The position numbers and the translations under genes are program-made. A DNA stretch of 61,040 bases from positions 396,620-457,659 of the forward strand of contig NZ_JH921519.1 in the NCBI RefSeq assembly GCF_000299035.1, in the 5' to 3' direction. Below, piece after piece: positions 35,821-46,046 of this stretch (the first letter of the stretch is position 1; every line of letters begins with the position of its first letter). The notes below the pieces were generated by a model. It was not told the origin of the DNA. It did no database searches and was given only the letters and a program-made list of their open reading frames with translations. The DNA is from Bacillus bingmayongensis (lineage in GTDB: Bacteria; Bacillota; Bacilli; Bacillales; Bacillaceae_G).

Positions 35821-36730
35821 GCTGCTCACTCCTTGTGAGTTCAATAAATAGATCTTCTAGCGTAAACACAAGTTCCTTCACGCTATGTACCTCTACCTCA
35901 TTTTCTACAAAGCGCCTATTCCAAGTACTGATTGATGAAATATCCATCCGGCACAGTAAACGTTCATTGTCTAGGCTAATTTCTCTTACTTCTTCCGCTG
36001 CTTCTAACATATCCTGCGCCTTTGCAATCGGTGTAACAATCCACTCGACACGGTCACTTGCGGTTTTTATTAACTCTTCAATAGGCGCAACTGTAATCAT
36101 TTTCCCTTTATGAATAATAGCAACGCGGTCACATATCATTTGTACTTCACTTAACAAGTGACTTGAAATAAAGACGCTCATATTTTCTTCTTTTACAAGC
36201 TTATGTATAAATTCTCTTAATTCTCTTATACCAGCAGGGTCTAAACCATTTGTCGGTTCATCTAGTATAAGAAGCTTCGGATTCCCAAGAAGGGCCTGAG
36301 CAATGCCAAGACGCTGCTTCATACCAAGAGAATACGTTTTCACTTTATCGTGGATACGTTCATCCAAATGAACCATTTTCGCAATTTCTAAAATACGCCC
36401 GTCTGATATACCGCCAAGCATCCGTGCAAATTGCTTTAAGTTTTCCCAGCCTGTTAAATATGTATAAAGTTCTGGATTTTCCACGATACTACCAATTTGC
36501 CGCATCGCTTCCCGAAAGTTCTCTTTAATATTATAGCCACCGATCGTAATCTCGCCTTCGGTTGCTTTAATAAGCCCTACTAGCATCCGAATTGTCGTCG
36601 TTTTCCCAGCCCCATTTGGGCCTAAAAAGCCAAACACTTCCCCTTGTTTCACATCAAATGAAATGTTTTCGACAAGTGTCTTTTTCCCAATGACCTTTTT
36701 TACATTCCGTACTGATAATATCGTCGTCAT
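35813..36730 (-). CDS. ABC transporter ATP-binding protein (BcrA-like)
   Basis: 305 residues. Walker A GPNGAGKTTT, the signature YSLGMKQRLGIAQALL, Walker B LLILDEPTNGLDP and the H-loop SSHLLSE are all present. The C-terminal 80 residues are the BcrA-type extension (VEWIVTPIAKAQDMLEAAEE). Relatives export peptide antibiotics or lipids. Its start overlaps the stop of the SGNH hydrolase gene (ATGA). Confidence 0.93.
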   Translation of the reverse strand: MTTILSVRNVKKVIGKKTLVENISFDVKQGEVFGFLGPNGAGKTTTIRMLVGLIKATEGEITIGGYNIKENFREAMRQIGSIVENPELYTYLTGWENLKQFARMLGGISDGRILEIAKMVHLDERIHDKVKTYSLGMKQRLGIAQALLGNPKLLILDEPTNGLDPAGIRELREFIHKLVKEENMSVFISSHLLSEVQMICDRVAIIHKGKMITVAPIEELIKTASDRVEWIVTPIAKAQDMLEAAEEVREISLDNERLLCRMDISSISTWNRRFVENEVEVHSVKELVFTLEDLFIELTRSEQHA

Positions 36731-37539
36731 TTCGCTCCTCCTTCATCTAGCTTCAGCTTACTTACAACGTTTTGTAATAAGCGATCCGCCATATATGAGT
36801 AGCCTGTTTCATTCGGATGGAAATGATCTGAGTACAACAATTCTTTTCCGCGATTTTGAAACAGATCGAACGTTGGCGTGATATATACATTTTTATTATC
36901 TATTGCTAATTTCTCTAAAGATGCGTTCCAATCTACAACAATAGATGAAGAACCTTTTAAATCCTCTACGTCCTCAAATGGATTATACAAACCGAGCCAA
37001 AAAATCGGACTATCTGGATTTAACTTTCGAATTTCGGTTACAATTTGCTTCGCCTGATTTTGAAATGTTTCTACATCAGGACGATATGCTTCTAAATCTA
37101 TATTTCCAAGTGATTCCCAGCCCGGAAATAAGTCATTTCCTCCAATTGTTAAAACAATGAGCTCTGCTTGCTTAATGGAATACTGAGCACCACTGCTCTC
37201 TATTTGCTTCAACAAATCTGGCATCTTCGCACCACTGACAGCTAAATTCGTTAACGCAACCTTTTGTTTATAATCCTTTTGTAGACTTTCTTTCACTCGT
37301 CCCACATAGCCAATTCCCTCTTTATCGCCAACGCCGCGTGTTAAAGAATCACCTAAGCTGACAACTTGTAATGTTCCCGGTTTTTGTTTCCCTTGTACTT
37401 GTTTTTGTTCTGTCTTCGTAGTTAAATTTGAAGCTTTCGGATTTAATACATCATTAATACCCGAAATAAAGCCATATGCAAATAAACAAAAAGATGCAAT
37501 TGTAATGAGTAAAATTCCTTTTACTAATTTTGATCTCAT
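36727..37539 (-). CDS. SGNH/GDSL-family lipase-esterase, membrane-anchored or secreted
   Basis: 270 residues. A hydrophobic N-terminus (residues 5-25) acts as signal or anchor. Block I is VSLGDSLTRGVGD (Ser about 56), block III IGGNDLF and block V DHFHPNETG (Asp/His), so the SGNH catalytic set is complete. It would hydrolyse esters at the cell surface. Cotranscription with an ABC exporter (four-base overlap) hints that both act on the same envelope compound. I chose ATG 37539 because AAAGGGG lies upstream. Confidence 0.9.
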   Translation of the reverse strand: MRSKLVKGILLITIASFCLFAYGFISGINDVLNPKASNLTTKTEQKQVQGKQKPGTLQVVSLGDSLTRGVGDKEGIGYVGRVKESLQKDYKQKVALTNLAVSGAKMPDLLKQIESSGAQYSIKQAELIVLTIGGNDLFPGWESLGNIDLEAYRPDVETFQNQAKQIVTEIRKLNPDSPIFWLGLYNPFEDVEDLKGSSSIVVDWNASLEKLAIDNKNVYITPTFDLFQNRGKELLYSDHFHPNETGYSYMADRLLQNVVSKLKLDEGGAK

Positions 37540-37621
37540 ATCAAAACCCCTTTTATCCCTCATAGATTGTCCCTAATTATACCAAATGCCCTTTTGGAAA
37601 GCGATTTTCATACTTTATATA

Positions 37622-38599
37622 TTATGTAGTTTCACGAACAGTTAATTGCGGCAAAAGTTCAATATTCTTCACATCTATTTTTTCATCCGTAATCTTTTCA
37701 TATAACATTTCAAATGCTTTTGTACCAACTGCCTTACTTGAATGAGCAATTGTTGTAATTCCTAATACATCAGCCACCTCTTGATCATCACATCCAATAA
37801 TCGTAAGGTCTTCTGGAATACGAATCCCATGTCTCTTTGCTTCCGTTACCATCCCTGCTGCGATTGGATTACAAGAAACAAGAAATGCCGTTGGTTTCAC
37901 AGACATGTTAATCCACTCTCTTATCACTTCACGACCATCCTCTACTGTAAAACGCTCTATAAACTTCCATTCATCTCTTGGCTTCATGGATATTTCTTGC
38001 AATGCTTCATTATAAGCCTGTTTTCGCTTTTGACTATTTACGCTATGGCTTCTGCCAATACAATATCCAATGTGAGTGTGTCCGTTTTCTATTACATATT
38101 TCATCCCTTGTAAAAATACTTTATAGTGATCAATATGTACACTAGAAATAGACTGTGATTCTATCTCTTCACACGTTACAATTGGTCCAAACTTTGTATA
38201 TTCTTCTATTGTTTCGCAGTCATTCATTCTTGAGCATATAATTACACCATCAAGTTTTTTCATTTTTAACATATGTAAAACTTCAAGTTCTTTTTCGGCA
38301 CTATAGTTAGTTTGGCAAAGCATCATATTATAATTTTTTGGGGCCGTTTCTTTAGAAATCCCCTCAATGATTGCACTGTAATATTGATCATTTACATGTG
38401 GCAACAGAACACCTATCACATTTGTCTTTCCTCTTACTAAATGAATTGCATTCACATTTTGAGTGTAATTTAGCTCTTCAATGATTGCTAAAATTTCCTG
38501 TCTCTTTTTATCACTTACATACGGATGATTATTTAGCACGCGTGAAACCGTTGAAATTGATACACCAGCAATTTCAGCAATCTTTTTTATATTTGTCAT
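37622..38599 (-). CDS. LacI-family transcriptional regulator
   Basis: 325 residues. The N-terminal HTH (ITNIKKIAEIAGVSISTVSR-like, residues 1-25) with the hinge helix at about 45-55 is classic LacI. A PBP1-like effector domain follows (VIGVLLPHVNDQYYSAIIEG). Its inducer, likely a sugar, cannot be told. No sugar-utilisation genes are adjacent; the divergent neighbour is a YczE-type membrane protein. GGAAGGAG precedes ATG 38599. Confidence 0.92.
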   Translation of the reverse strand: MTNIKKIAEIAGVSISTVSRVLNNHPYVSDKKRQEILAIIEELNYTQNVNAIHLVRGKTNVIGVLLPHVNDQYYSAIIEGISKETAPKNYNMMLCQTNYSAEKELEVLHMLKMKKLDGVIICSRMNDCETIEEYTKFGPIVTCEEIESQSISSVHIDHYKVFLQGMKYVIENGHTHIGYCIGRSHSVNSQKRKQAYNEALQEISMKPRDEWKFIERFTVEDGREVIREWINMSVKPTAFLVSCNPIAAGMVTEAKRHGIRIPEDLTIIGCDDQEVADVLGITTIAHSSKAVGTKAFEMLYEKITDEKIDVKNIELLPQLTVRETT

Positions 38600-38719
38600 C
38601 TTATTTCTTCTCCTTCCCTTCATTTAAATAAGCCTCATCGAAAAATTCTCTCTTGACCTGGTAAGCTTTCCACAATATATCCTTTCCTAGCAAATACATT
38701 TGGAAAGGATTTGAAACAT

Positions 38720-39349
38720 ATGATACGTCTAAAACTAGACTATATATTTTTTATTAGCGGACTACTCATTCTATCTCTTGGAATTAACATGATGACAACT
38801 ATTACTTCATTCGGTCTTAGCCCTTATGATTCATTTTTTATTGCCCTATATCAAAACTTTGGAATAAGTATTGGCTTTTGGATTTTTATGATTAACTTTG
38901 CTTTTACACTTATTGTGCTGTTTTTGAATAAAAAGCATATTACAATCGGAACAATTGTTACTATGGTTCTTATTTCCGTTTTTGTTGATTGGATCGGTTC
39001 TATCGATGCCATTATGAATTCTATCCGCTCTCTTCCAAAATATATAACACTTATTTGCGGAAATCTATTTGTTGGCGCTGGAATTGGCATTTATGTATCA
39101 ACACAGCTTTGTGCTGCACCACAAGAAGCTTTCGTCTTAACCATGGCTGAAAAGAAAAAGTGGACATTTCGCAAGGCAGAAATTTCATTAGCCTTTCTCT
39201 TTTTAACATGTAGCTTTTTATTAGACGGCCCTATTTATTTTGGTACAATTATCCTTTCATTTACAACAGGATGGATTATTCAAGCATTTATCCAGATTGG
39301 CACAAAGGTCCTTAGCATAAAAAAGCCTATTGAGCATGATGCTCAATAG
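38720..39349 (+). CDS. YczE/YyaS/YitT-family membrane protein
   Basis: 209 residues from ATG 38720 with five to six membrane segments. The N-terminal block SLGINMMTTITSFGLSPYD and later GAGIGIYVSTQLCAAPQEAF fit the YczE family. Function unknown; YczE affects surfactin production in B. subtilis by an unknown route. GGAAAGGA precedes the ATG by ten bases. It is divergent from the LacI gene, which may control it. Confidence 0.8.
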   Translation: MIRLKLDYIFFISGLLILSLGINMMTTITSFGLSPYDSFFIALYQNFGISIGFWIFMINFAFTLIVLFLNKKHITIGTIVTMVLISVFVDWIGSIDAIMNSIRSLPKYITLICGNLFVGAGIGIYVSTQLCAAPQEAFVLTMAEKKKWTFRKAEISLAFLFLTCSFLLDGPIYFGTIILSFTTGWIIQAFIQIGTKVLSIKKPIEHDAQ

Positions 39350-39353
39350 GCTT
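39323..39353. terminator. Bidirectional terminator between YczE-type gene and thrC
   Basis: AAGCCTATTGAGCAT and ATGCTCAATAGGCTT pair with a one-base loop and overlap the plus-strand stop codon. Confidence 0.75.
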
Positions 39354-39361
39354 CATCTATT

Positions 39362-40420
39362 TTACTGAAAGACAGCTCCCTGAATATAATCAAAGACAAC
39401 CTTCTCATCATTTGGTAACACAATCGGCTGAATTTTCTTCGTATCAATGGCGATATTTGGATCTTTCAAACCGTTACCTGTTAATACCGCTACAATTTGG
39501 CTCCCTTTTGCAATTTCTCCGCGTATCAGCTGTTTATACACACCAGCAAGAGAAGCGCATGAAGCCGGTTCTGCAAAGATTCCTTCGTACTTGGCCAGCC
39601 ATTCATATGCCTCAAGAATTTCACGATCTGTTACTTCGTCAATTTTACCTTGAGAGTGCTCTGCAGCTAGGGCGGCTTGCTCCCAACTTGCTGGATTCCC
39701 AATTCGAATCGCTGTTGCGATTGTTTCTGGCTCTTCAATCTTATGTCCACGCACAATCGCAGCTGCTCCTTCCGCCTCAAAGCCGCGCATCTCTGGTAAA
39801 CCCGTACCAAGTCTTTCATGATACTCTTTGAAACCTTTCCAATACGCTGTAATATTGCCCGCATTACCAACTGGAATTGCTAGAATATCCGGTGCTTTTC
39901 CAAGCGCATCACAAATCTCAAACGCAGCTGTTTTTTGCCCTTCAATACGGTATGGGTTAACAGAATTCACAAGTGTAATTGGCGATGAACTACTAAGCTT
40001 ACGTACAATTTGTAAAGCATGATCGAAATTTCCATCAATGCTTACAATTTCTGCTCCGTACATGACAGCTTGCGCTAACTTTCCGTATGCAATCTTACCA
40101 TTTGGAATGATAACAATACATGACAGTCCCGCCCTAGCCGCATAAGCTGCTGCAGATGCAGATGTATTACCTGTAGATGCACAAATTATTGCTTCGCTTC
40201 CCGCCTCTTTTGCTTTTGCTACCGCCATTACCATACCGCGATCTTTAAAAGACCCGCTCGGATTTGCTCCTTCTATTTTCCCGTAAATTGTTGCGCCCCA
40301 CCGCTTTGAAAGATTTTCTAGTAAAACAAGTGGTGTATTACCTTCGTGCAATGTTAAGGACGGTGTTTTTTCCGTAATAGGTAAAAACTCCTTATACTCA
40401 GCAAGCAAACCTTTCCACAT
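39362..40420 (-). CDS. thrC: Threonine synthase
   Basis: 352 residues. It is a PLP enzyme that converts O-phosphohomoserine to threonine. The PLP lysine is in [11 protein letters not shown] (Lys about 59). The phosphate cup is in [15 protein letters not shown], and the C-terminal [11 protein letters not shown] is intact. The start overlaps the hom stop by one base (TAATG). thrB, the third gene of the usual operon, is not in this window, so phosphohomoserine must come from a kinase encoded elsewhere. Confidence 0.96.
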   Translation of the reverse strand: MWKGLLAEYKEFLPITEKTPSLTLHEGNTPLVLLENLSKRWGATIYGKIEGANPSGSFKDRGMVMAVAKAKEAGSEAIICASTGNTSASAAAYAARAGLSCIVIIPNGKIAYGKLAQAVMYGAEIVSIDGNFDHALQIVRKLSSSSPITLVNSVNPYRIEGQKTAAFEICDALGKAPDILAIPVGNAGNITAYWKGFKEYHERLGTGLPEMRGFEAEGAAAIVRGHKIEEPETIATAIRIGNPASWEQAALAAEHSQGKIDEVTDREILEAYEWLAKYEGIFAEPASCASLAGVYKQLIRGEIAKGSQIVAVLTGNGLKDPNIAIDTKKIQPIVLPNDEKVVFDYIQGAVFQ

Positions 40421-41715
40421 TACCTAGCATCTCCTTCGATTCGATAGTTTGCTTTCACACAGCCTACTTCTTCGTATGCCCTGAGTGTATGTAAAATATA
40501 TTCATAGTCTGCAAGTGATGCACGATGCGTTACGATAACAATCTCGGCCTTTCCTTTCTCCCCAAGTGGCATTTGAATAATCTTTTCAAAGCTAACACCG
40601 CGTTCAGAGAATAGAGATGTAATTTTTGCAAACACACCAATTTCGTCTTTTACATGCAAACGTAAAAACTTTTTCACGAAAATTTCATCCGGCTCTTTTA
40701 ATACCTTCTCATACTGCGGAGAAACTGCACTATTCCCAGTTACACCAAGGCGCACATTTTGCATTACCGCAACTAAGTCAGAAACAACTGCTGTCGCTGT
40801 TGGTAAACTTCCTGCACCAGGTCCATAAAACATCGTTTCCCCTACTGCTTCGCCATATACATATACGGCGTTATATTCATTTTGAACAGCTGCAAGCGGG
40901 TGTGTATTCGGAAGTAATGTTGGCTCGACTGTTACTTCTAATTTTTCACCATCACGCTTCGCAAGCCCAATTAATTTAATTGTGTATCCTAAGCTTTTAC
41001 TATATGCAATGTCTTCCTCTGTAATGGAAGTAATCCCTTTCACCTTCACATCTCCAAGCTCTACATTTGTAGAAAAACCTAGAGTAGCTAAAATCGTCAT
41101 TTTTCTTGCTGCGTCTAAACCTTCAACATCTGATGTTGGATCTGCTTCCGCAAATCCAAGCTGCTGCGCCTCTTTTAACACGTCGTCGTATGCTCTCCCT
41201 TCGTCAGACATTTTTGTCAGAATAAAGTTTGTTGTTCCGTTCACGATTCCCATCACTTTCGTAATAAGATCTGAAGAAAGCCCTTCTACAATGCTGCGCA
41301 AAATTGGAATCCCTCCAGCTACGCTCGCCTCGTAAAATAAATCAGCTTGATTTTCCTTTGCCACGGTCAGCAATTCTGCTCCGTGCAATGCCATTAAGTC
41401 TTTATTAGCAGTAACAACATGTTTACCGTTTTTCAAAGCTTGTAAAATGTATGCTTTCGCTTCTTCGATGCCGCCCATTACTTCAATGACAACATCAATT
41501 TCAGGATTATCTATAATTTCATTCACATTTTTCGTTAACAAAGTAGAGGGTACTTGGACCTCTCGCTCTTTTTCAATATTTTGAACTAATACTTTCGCTA
41601 TTTTCACTGGGCAACCGACTTGATGCATAAGACGATCTTGATGATCCGTAATAATACGAACCACACCGCTGCCAACTGTTCCAAGGCCTAATAAGCCCAC
41701 TTGAATTTCATTCAT
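40420..41715 (-). CDS. hom: Homoserine dehydrogenase
   Basis: 431 residues. The NAD(P)-binding motif [14 protein letters not shown] opens the protein. The catalytic domain carries [14 protein letters not shown] and the GLDAARKM substrate segment. A C-terminal ACT domain (about 350-431) gives feedback control. It reduces aspartate semialdehyde to homoserine for threonine and methionine. The start ATG 41715 has GGGGTGG eight bases upstream. A SigA promoter lies at 41755-41783. Confidence 0.96.
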   Translation of the reverse strand: MNEIQVGLLGLGTVGSGVVRIITDHQDRLMHQVGCPVKIAKVLVQNIEKEREVQVPSTLLTKNVNEIIDNPEIDVVIEVMGGIEEAKAYILQALKNGKHVVTANKDLMALHGAELLTVAKENQADLFYEASVAGGIPILRSIVEGLSSDLITKVMGIVNGTTNFILTKMSDEGRAYDDVLKEAQQLGFAEADPTSDVEGLDAARKMTILATLGFSTNVELGDVKVKGITSITEEDIAYSKSLGYTIKLIGLAKRDGEKLEVTVEPTLLPNTHPLAAVQNEYNAVYVYGEAVGETMFYGPGAGSLPTATAVVSDLVAVMQNVRLGVTGNSAVSPQYEKVLKEPDEIFVKKFLRLHVKDEIGVFAKITSLFSERGVSFEKIIQMPLGEKGKAEIVIVTHRASLADYEYILHTLRAYEEVGCVKANYRIEGDAR

Positions 41716-41754
41716 GATACTGTCCACCCCTCTAAAGAATTGTATTTAGATGCC

Positions 41755-41783
41755 ATTATATAAGGTAAAATTCTGAAAAACAA
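41755..41783 (-). promoter_or_regulatory. SigA promoter of hom-thrC
   Basis: On the minus strand TTGTTT and TATAAT are separated by exactly 17 bases, about 40 bases before the hom start. It makes hom-thrC separately expressible from metA. Confidence 0.65.
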
Positions 41784-41859
41784 TATATTTTGAACATTTA
41801 GAAAAATATAGGATAATCCTTACAAAGAAAACGTTGCCACGTGTTATATAATGACCATC

Positions 41860-42765
41860 TTACAAAATATAAGGGGTTTCTTGATACACATAATAATTTA
41901 ACCAATTTGAAAATAATAAGTTTCCATGACTCCGCCATCTTATAAGTGGTTTTTCAGCTGGATTATTATGTTTAAAATAGTTTTTTGGAATCGCAATGTC
42001 TAGCCCTCTTTGTTTATCGCGTTCATATTCCTCTTTTAACGTATCACAGCTATATTCACTATGACCAAGAACAAAAATATGCTTTCCTTCTTGCCCCATA
42101 ACAAGGTGGACACCTGCTCCTTCTGATGTTGCTAGTAACGTCAGTTCTGGCACCTTTTCAATGTCAGCTCTACGCACTTCTGTATGGCGAGAATGCGGTG
42201 CAAAGAAAAGTTCATCAAACCCTTGTAACAACTTCACATGCTGCTCATGCACTTCATGTTCGAATACACCAAACATCTTTTCTTCCAAAGGGTATTTCGG
42301 AATTCCATAGTGATAATACAAACCAGCTTGTGCTCCCCAACAAATATGCAGTGTAGATGTCACATTCGTTTTTGAATATTCCATTATACGCCCAAGTTCT
42401 TCCCAATAATCTACCTCTTCAAAAGGAAGTGTTTCAATCGGAGCTCCTGTAATAATAAGCCCATCAAATTTTTCTTCCTCAATATCACGAAATGTCCTAT
42501 AAAAACTTGTTAAGTGATCCTGTGCCACATTACGAGATAAATGGGACTCCATATGAAGCAAATGCACATCTAATTGAAGTGGTGTATTACCAAGTAACCT
42601 GAGCAATTGCGCTTCTGTTTCTTGTTTTGTTGGCATTAAGTTCAAAATGGCAATTTTCAAAGCACGTATATCTTGTGTTTCAGCTCGCTCTTTTGTCATC
42701 ACAAAAATATTTTCTTTTTGCAATACTTTACGAGCTGGTAAATCCTTATCAACAATGATCGGCAT
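41860..42765 (-). CDS. metA: Homoserine O-acetyltransferase (MetA)
   Basis: 301 residues, MetA fold. It acetylates homoserine from acetyl-CoA (Bacillus MetA is acetyl-specific despite the succinyltransferase name). [16 protein letters not shown] holds the active Cys (about residue 142), followed by the His region [10 protein letters not shown]. It starts at ATG 42765 with GGAGGC upstream and overlaps the metY 3' end by 17 bases. It supplies O-acetylhomoserine to MetY. Confidence 0.95.
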   Translation of the reverse strand: MPIIVDKDLPARKVLQKENIFVMTKERAETQDIRALKIAILNLMPTKQETEAQLLRLLGNTPLQLDVHLLHMESHLSRNVAQDHLTSFYRTFRDIEEEKFDGLIITGAPIETLPFEEVDYWEELGRIMEYSKTNVTSTLHICWGAQAGLYYHYGIPKYPLEEKMFGVFEHEVHEQHVKLLQGFDELFFAPHSRHTEVRRADIEKVPELTLLATSEGAGVHLVMGQEGKHIFVLGHSEYSCDTLKEEYERDKQRGLDIAIPKNYFKHNNPAEKPLIRWRSHGNLLFSNWLNYYVYQETPYIL

Positions 42766-44047
42766 GTGCTTTGCCTCCAACTAACGCTTCCTCTAGATCC
42801 GCAATAATATCAGAAACATCTTCTATGCCGACCGATAAGCGAATTAAATCAGATGTAACACCCGCTAAACGCTGCTCTTCTTCATTTAACTGTCTATGCG
42901 TTGTACTAGCAGGATGGATCACACATGTTCTCGCATCTGCTACATGCGTCACAAGCGTCGCTAGCTTCACATTTGCAATAAACTCTTTCGCAGATTCTAC
43001 TCCTCCTTTAATGCCGAATGTTAAAACGCCACTTGCACCTTTTGCTAAGTACTTTTGCGCTAGCAAATAATTTTCATTACTTTCTAATCCCGGATAATTT
43101 ACCCATTCAATACGATCATGGTTAGCGAGCCACTTCGCAACTGCAAGAGCATTTTCACTATGACGCTCCATTCGTAAATGCAATGTTTCTAAACCGATGT
43201 TGCTAATATACGCATTGAACGGGCTCATACAGTTTCCATAGTCTCTTAATAATTGAACACGAGCTTTCACAATATATGCCGCCTGCCCAAAGTTCTGCAC
43301 GTAACTTACACCGTGATAACTTGGATCTGGTTCGACAAGCTCGGGATATTTTCCATTTGTCCAATCAAAATTCCCGCCATCAATGACAATCCCGCCTAAT
43401 GAACTTGCATGTCCATCAATATATTTCGTTGTAGAATGAACAACAATATTTGCCCCATGTTCAAACGCTTGGCATAAATATGGTGTCGCTAACGTGTTAT
43501 CAACAATAAAAGGTACTTTCAACTCTTTTGCCGCGTTTGAAAACTCTTTAAAATTCAAAACATTCATCGCTGGATTCCCAAGTGATTCTGCATAAATAAG
43601 CTTTGTTTTATCATTGGCAAGTGCTACAATTTCATCAGCAGCTAAGTTCGGATTAAAGAATGTAACATCAATTCCCAATTTACGTAGACTTACCCCAAAT
43701 AAGTTAAATGTTCCTCCATAAACAGTTGAAGAACAAAGCAAATGATCACCACTACTACAAATATTTAAAACAGCAAGCATAATAGCCGCCTGACCAGAAG
43801 CTGTCGCAACCGCTCCAACACCACCTTCTAGCTCTGATAACTTTTGTTCAAATGCTGCTAGTGTCGGATTTCCAATACGCGTATAAATATAGCCTTCTGC
43901 CTCTAAATTAAAGAGTGCTGCTAAATCATCGGACGTATCGTATTTATATGTTGTACTTTGATAAAGTGGCAAAACACGTGGTTCTCCATTCTTCGGCGTA
44001 TAACCACCTTGCACACAAATAGTTCCCTTTCCCCATGATTCTCCCAT
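42749..44047 (-). CDS. metY: O-acetylhomoserine sulfhydrylase / aminocarboxypropyltransferase (MetY)
   Basis: 432 residues, Cys/Met metabolism PLP family. It makes homocysteine from O-acetylhomoserine and sulfide. The PLP lysine lies in [18 protein letters not shown] (Lys about 208). [15 protein letters not shown] and [16 protein letters not shown] are family blocks. It is the first gene of metY-metA and sits behind a SAM-I riboswitch. AAAGGAG precedes ATG 44047. Confidence 0.95.
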   Translation of the reverse strand: MGESWGKGTICVQGGYTPKNGEPRVLPLYQSTTYKYDTSDDLAALFNLEAEGYIYTRIGNPTLAAFEQKLSELEGGVGAVATASGQAAIMLAVLNICSSGDHLLCSSTVYGGTFNLFGVSLRKLGIDVTFFNPNLAADEIVALANDKTKLIYAESLGNPAMNVLNFKEFSNAAKELKVPFIVDNTLATPYLCQAFEHGANIVVHSTTKYIDGHASSLGGIVIDGGNFDWTNGKYPELVEPDPSYHGVSYVQNFGQAAYIVKARVQLLRDYGNCMSPFNAYISNIGLETLHLRMERHSENALAVAKWLANHDRIEWVNYPGLESNENYLLAQKYLAKGASGVLTFGIKGGVESAKEFIANVKLATLVTHVADARTCVIHPASTTHRQLNEEEQRLAGVTSDLIRLSVGIEDVSDIIADLEEALVGGKAHADHC

Positions 44048-44080
44048 TTCTTATTCTCCTTTCTTTTATAGAAAATAAAA

Positions 44081-44116
44081 AAACTGCTTCTTTCCCTAAC
44101 AAGAAAGAAGCAGTTT
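44081..44116 (-). terminator. S-box expression-platform terminator
   Basis: AAACTGCTTCTTTC and GAAAGAAGCAGTTT pair perfectly; T7 follows on the minus strand. It stops transcription before metY when SAM is bound. Confidence 0.88.
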
Positions 44117-44140
44117 GAAAACACGCTCTAGAGTTTCTTT

Positions 44141-44242
44141 CTTATCTCTCAGGATTTATTACCTGCAGGATTTGGCACAATTCCGTTATTCGGCTGTTGC
44201 CAAGGTTTCATAGGGCCTGTCCCTCCACCTTTTCTTGATAAG
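44141..44242 (-). ncRNA. SAM-I (S-box) riboswitch aptamer upstream of metY
   Basis: On the minus strand the segment runs from CTTATCAAG to GAGAGATAAG, whose ends pair as P1. It contains AGGTGGAGGGAC, CCTATGAAACC, CGGCAACAG-like CTTGGCAACAGCC and CCAAATCCTGCAGG, the conserved S-box core in order. With the terminator at 44081-44116 it forms a transcription-attenuation switch for metY-metA. Confidence 0.95.
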
Positions 44243-44260
44243 ACTATGCAATTACCGTTG

Positions 44261-44289
44261 ATTTTATAGCAATAATTTCCTAATGTCAA
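44261..44289 (-). promoter_or_regulatory. SigA promoter of metY-metA
   Basis: TTGACA and TAAAAT are 17 bases apart on the minus strand. Transcription would start near 44253, just ahead of the S-box. Confidence 0.8.
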
Positions 44290-44370
44290 TTATTTTTCTG
44301 AATCTTTATAAAAGATTTTATTAACAATTTAATCGTTTATTCTTAAAATTTAAACTATATTAGTATATCA

Positions 44371-45000
44371 TTATAAATAACCTTTCCTCCTAAAATATTC
44401 TACACGTTTACTTACACGTCTCTTCTTTTTATACTCCATTGTCATAAGCAATGCCCCCATTATAATTAGGGTATTATTTATTATCATCCAAGGGATAGAT
44501 AGGTACGTCATCGCATATACACTTGGAAAAATTGCGACACACATGAAAAAAATTCGATGAAGAAACACTGCAATACAAACAAATAGTATAGATACTATAA
44601 GCATAATAAAAATAAAAAACTTTTCTACATCAAAGAAAGTCCACTGATATTCTTGATAAAAGTAAGTAATGATTTGTATGGTACAGCCTAAAAATCCTAA
44701 TATATGACCAATAACATGTATTTTATATCTATCGCGTCTCTTTCCAAATCTTACAGCTATACTTATCAAGGTACCCGTTACGGCTCCAATCACTATAAAT
44801 ACTCCTATGTACCATAGGTTTCTCCCGACAGAAACATCCACACCATAAGCACCATAGAACATAAGAGCAATACCCACTGCAATCACGATAATAGACAAAA
44901 TAACATCATATTTTTTATATGGAAATCTCTTTTGTAAAATCAACGAACTTATTAATATACAAGCAAATGCTGCTAAAACAGTATAAATAAAAACGCTCAA
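44371..45000 (-). CDS. Integral membrane protein of unknown function
   Basis: 209 residues with about six membrane segments and short loops. The C-terminal tail is very basic (KKKRRVSKRVEYFRRKGYL), so it probably lies in the cytoplasm. I recognise no family. The ribosome site AGGAGGG lies just before ATG 45000. It is a single gene between the S-box region and a HAD gene. Confidence 0.65.
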   Translation of the reverse strand: MSVFIYTVLAAFACILISSLILQKRFPYKKYDVILSIIVIAVGIALMFYGAYGVDVSVGRNLWYIGVFIVIGAVTGTLISIAVRFGKRRDRYKIHVIGHILGFLGCTIQIITYFYQEYQWTFFDVEKFFIFIMLIVSILFVCIAVFLHRIFFMCVAIFPSVYAMTYLSIPWMIINNTLIIMGALLMTMEYKKKRRVSKRVEYFRRKGYL

Positions 45001-45068
45001 ACCTCTCCCTCCTATATAGAAAATTTTACCAAAACATTAAACTAAGTCATATATTTATTCATATGAAA

Positions 45069-45095
45069 AAAACTTGCGCAAATAACGCAAGTTTT
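45069..45095 (-). terminator. Terminator of the HAD nucleotidase gene
   Basis: AAAACTTGCG and CGCAAGTTTT pair around seven bases, with T-rich sequence on the minus strand. Confidence 0.7.
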
Positions 45096-45216
45096 CATTA
45101 TTCTACAATAACAGCTGTACCTTAACCAATTCATTTCCCTCTATTTCTTTGGCTTATTGCACAAGGCGCTCTCCCAATTTCTTTAGAATCTTTAATTTAA
45201 TCTAAGAAGATAATAA

Positions 45217-45927
45217 TTAGCGTAAAATTTGATACAGCTCATTAAGACTTTGTATTTCATAAGTCGGAACAATTTCAGTATGATTCGGCTTCCTTTCAGG
45301 ATTAAACCAACATGTGTCTAATCCAGCTAGCTGTCCACCTTTAATATCTGCACTTAAGGAATCACCGATAATTAATCCTTCCTCCACAGAGAAATTAGAA
45401 ATTCGTGCAAAAACATAATCAAAGTATTCCTTCATTGGCTTTTGATAGCCAGTGTCTTCCGAAACAAAAATATCCCTAAAGAGCGGATGTAATCCTGAAT
45501 TGCGTAGACGTTTATCTTGCGTCTTGGAAACACCATTTGTAACAATATATAAATCATATCGGCTTTGGAGATCTTGTATTAATTCAAAAGCCCCGTGAAT
45601 GAGCTGATTCCCTTCTTCTAAAAAACTACGATAATTCTTTTCAAACAAGGTTCCATCAACTTCTTGACCATACTCCTTAAATAAAATTGAAAATCGAGTA
45701 TTCACAACTTCATCACGGCCTATTTTTCCTTCTTCAAAAGATTTCCACAGACCTTGGTTTATTTTTTTGTAATGTGCTGCAATTTCATCAGTTAAAGAGA
45801 TTTTTTGTTCCTCAAAAAGTAAATGTAATGCTGTTCTTTCAGCTGCTTTAAAATCTAATAATGTATCGTCCACATCAAATAGTAATGTTTGATATTTCTT
45901 CAATGATGATATTGTCGTCCCCTTCAT
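45217..45927 (-). CDS. HAD-family nucleotidase (YjjG/YfnB-like)
   Basis: 236 residues. Motif I is LLFDVDDTLLDFKAAER, motif II YIVTNGVSKTQ, motif III K in GYQKPMKEYFDY and motif IV IIGDSLSADIKGG. The VSEDTGYQKP block is typical of YjjG-type noncanonical pyrimidine nucleotidases, which strip phosphate from damaged or toxic nucleotides. GAAAGGAAG precedes ATG 45927. Divergent from the Crp/Fnr gene. Confidence 0.88.
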   Translation of the reverse strand: MKGTTISSLKKYQTLLFDVDDTLLDFKAAERTALHLLFEEQKISLTDEIAAHYKKINQGLWKSFEEGKIGRDEVVNTRFSILFKEYGQEVDGTLFEKNYRSFLEEGNQLIHGAFELIQDLQSRYDLYIVTNGVSKTQDKRLRNSGLHPLFRDIFVSEDTGYQKPMKEYFDYVFARISNFSVEEGLIIGDSLSADIKGGQLAGLDTCWFNPERKPNHTEIVPTYEIQSLNELYQILR

Positions 45928-46046
45928 ATTGATTCTCTTCCTTTCTTCTATAAAAACACGCTTTTTCTTTTGTTCTCAAACAAATGGTATCACTACCACT
46001 TGTAAAAAGAATAGGAGATATCTCATACTAAATGAGAGGTGAAAAA

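Noticed and set aside
37588-37610. GGAAAGCGATTTTCA as a CcpA cre site
   Set aside because: The spacing in the second half is one base too long for the cre consensus.
41833-41846. GCCACGTGTTAT as a second parS
   Set aside because: Only the CACGTG core matches; the flanks do not fit.
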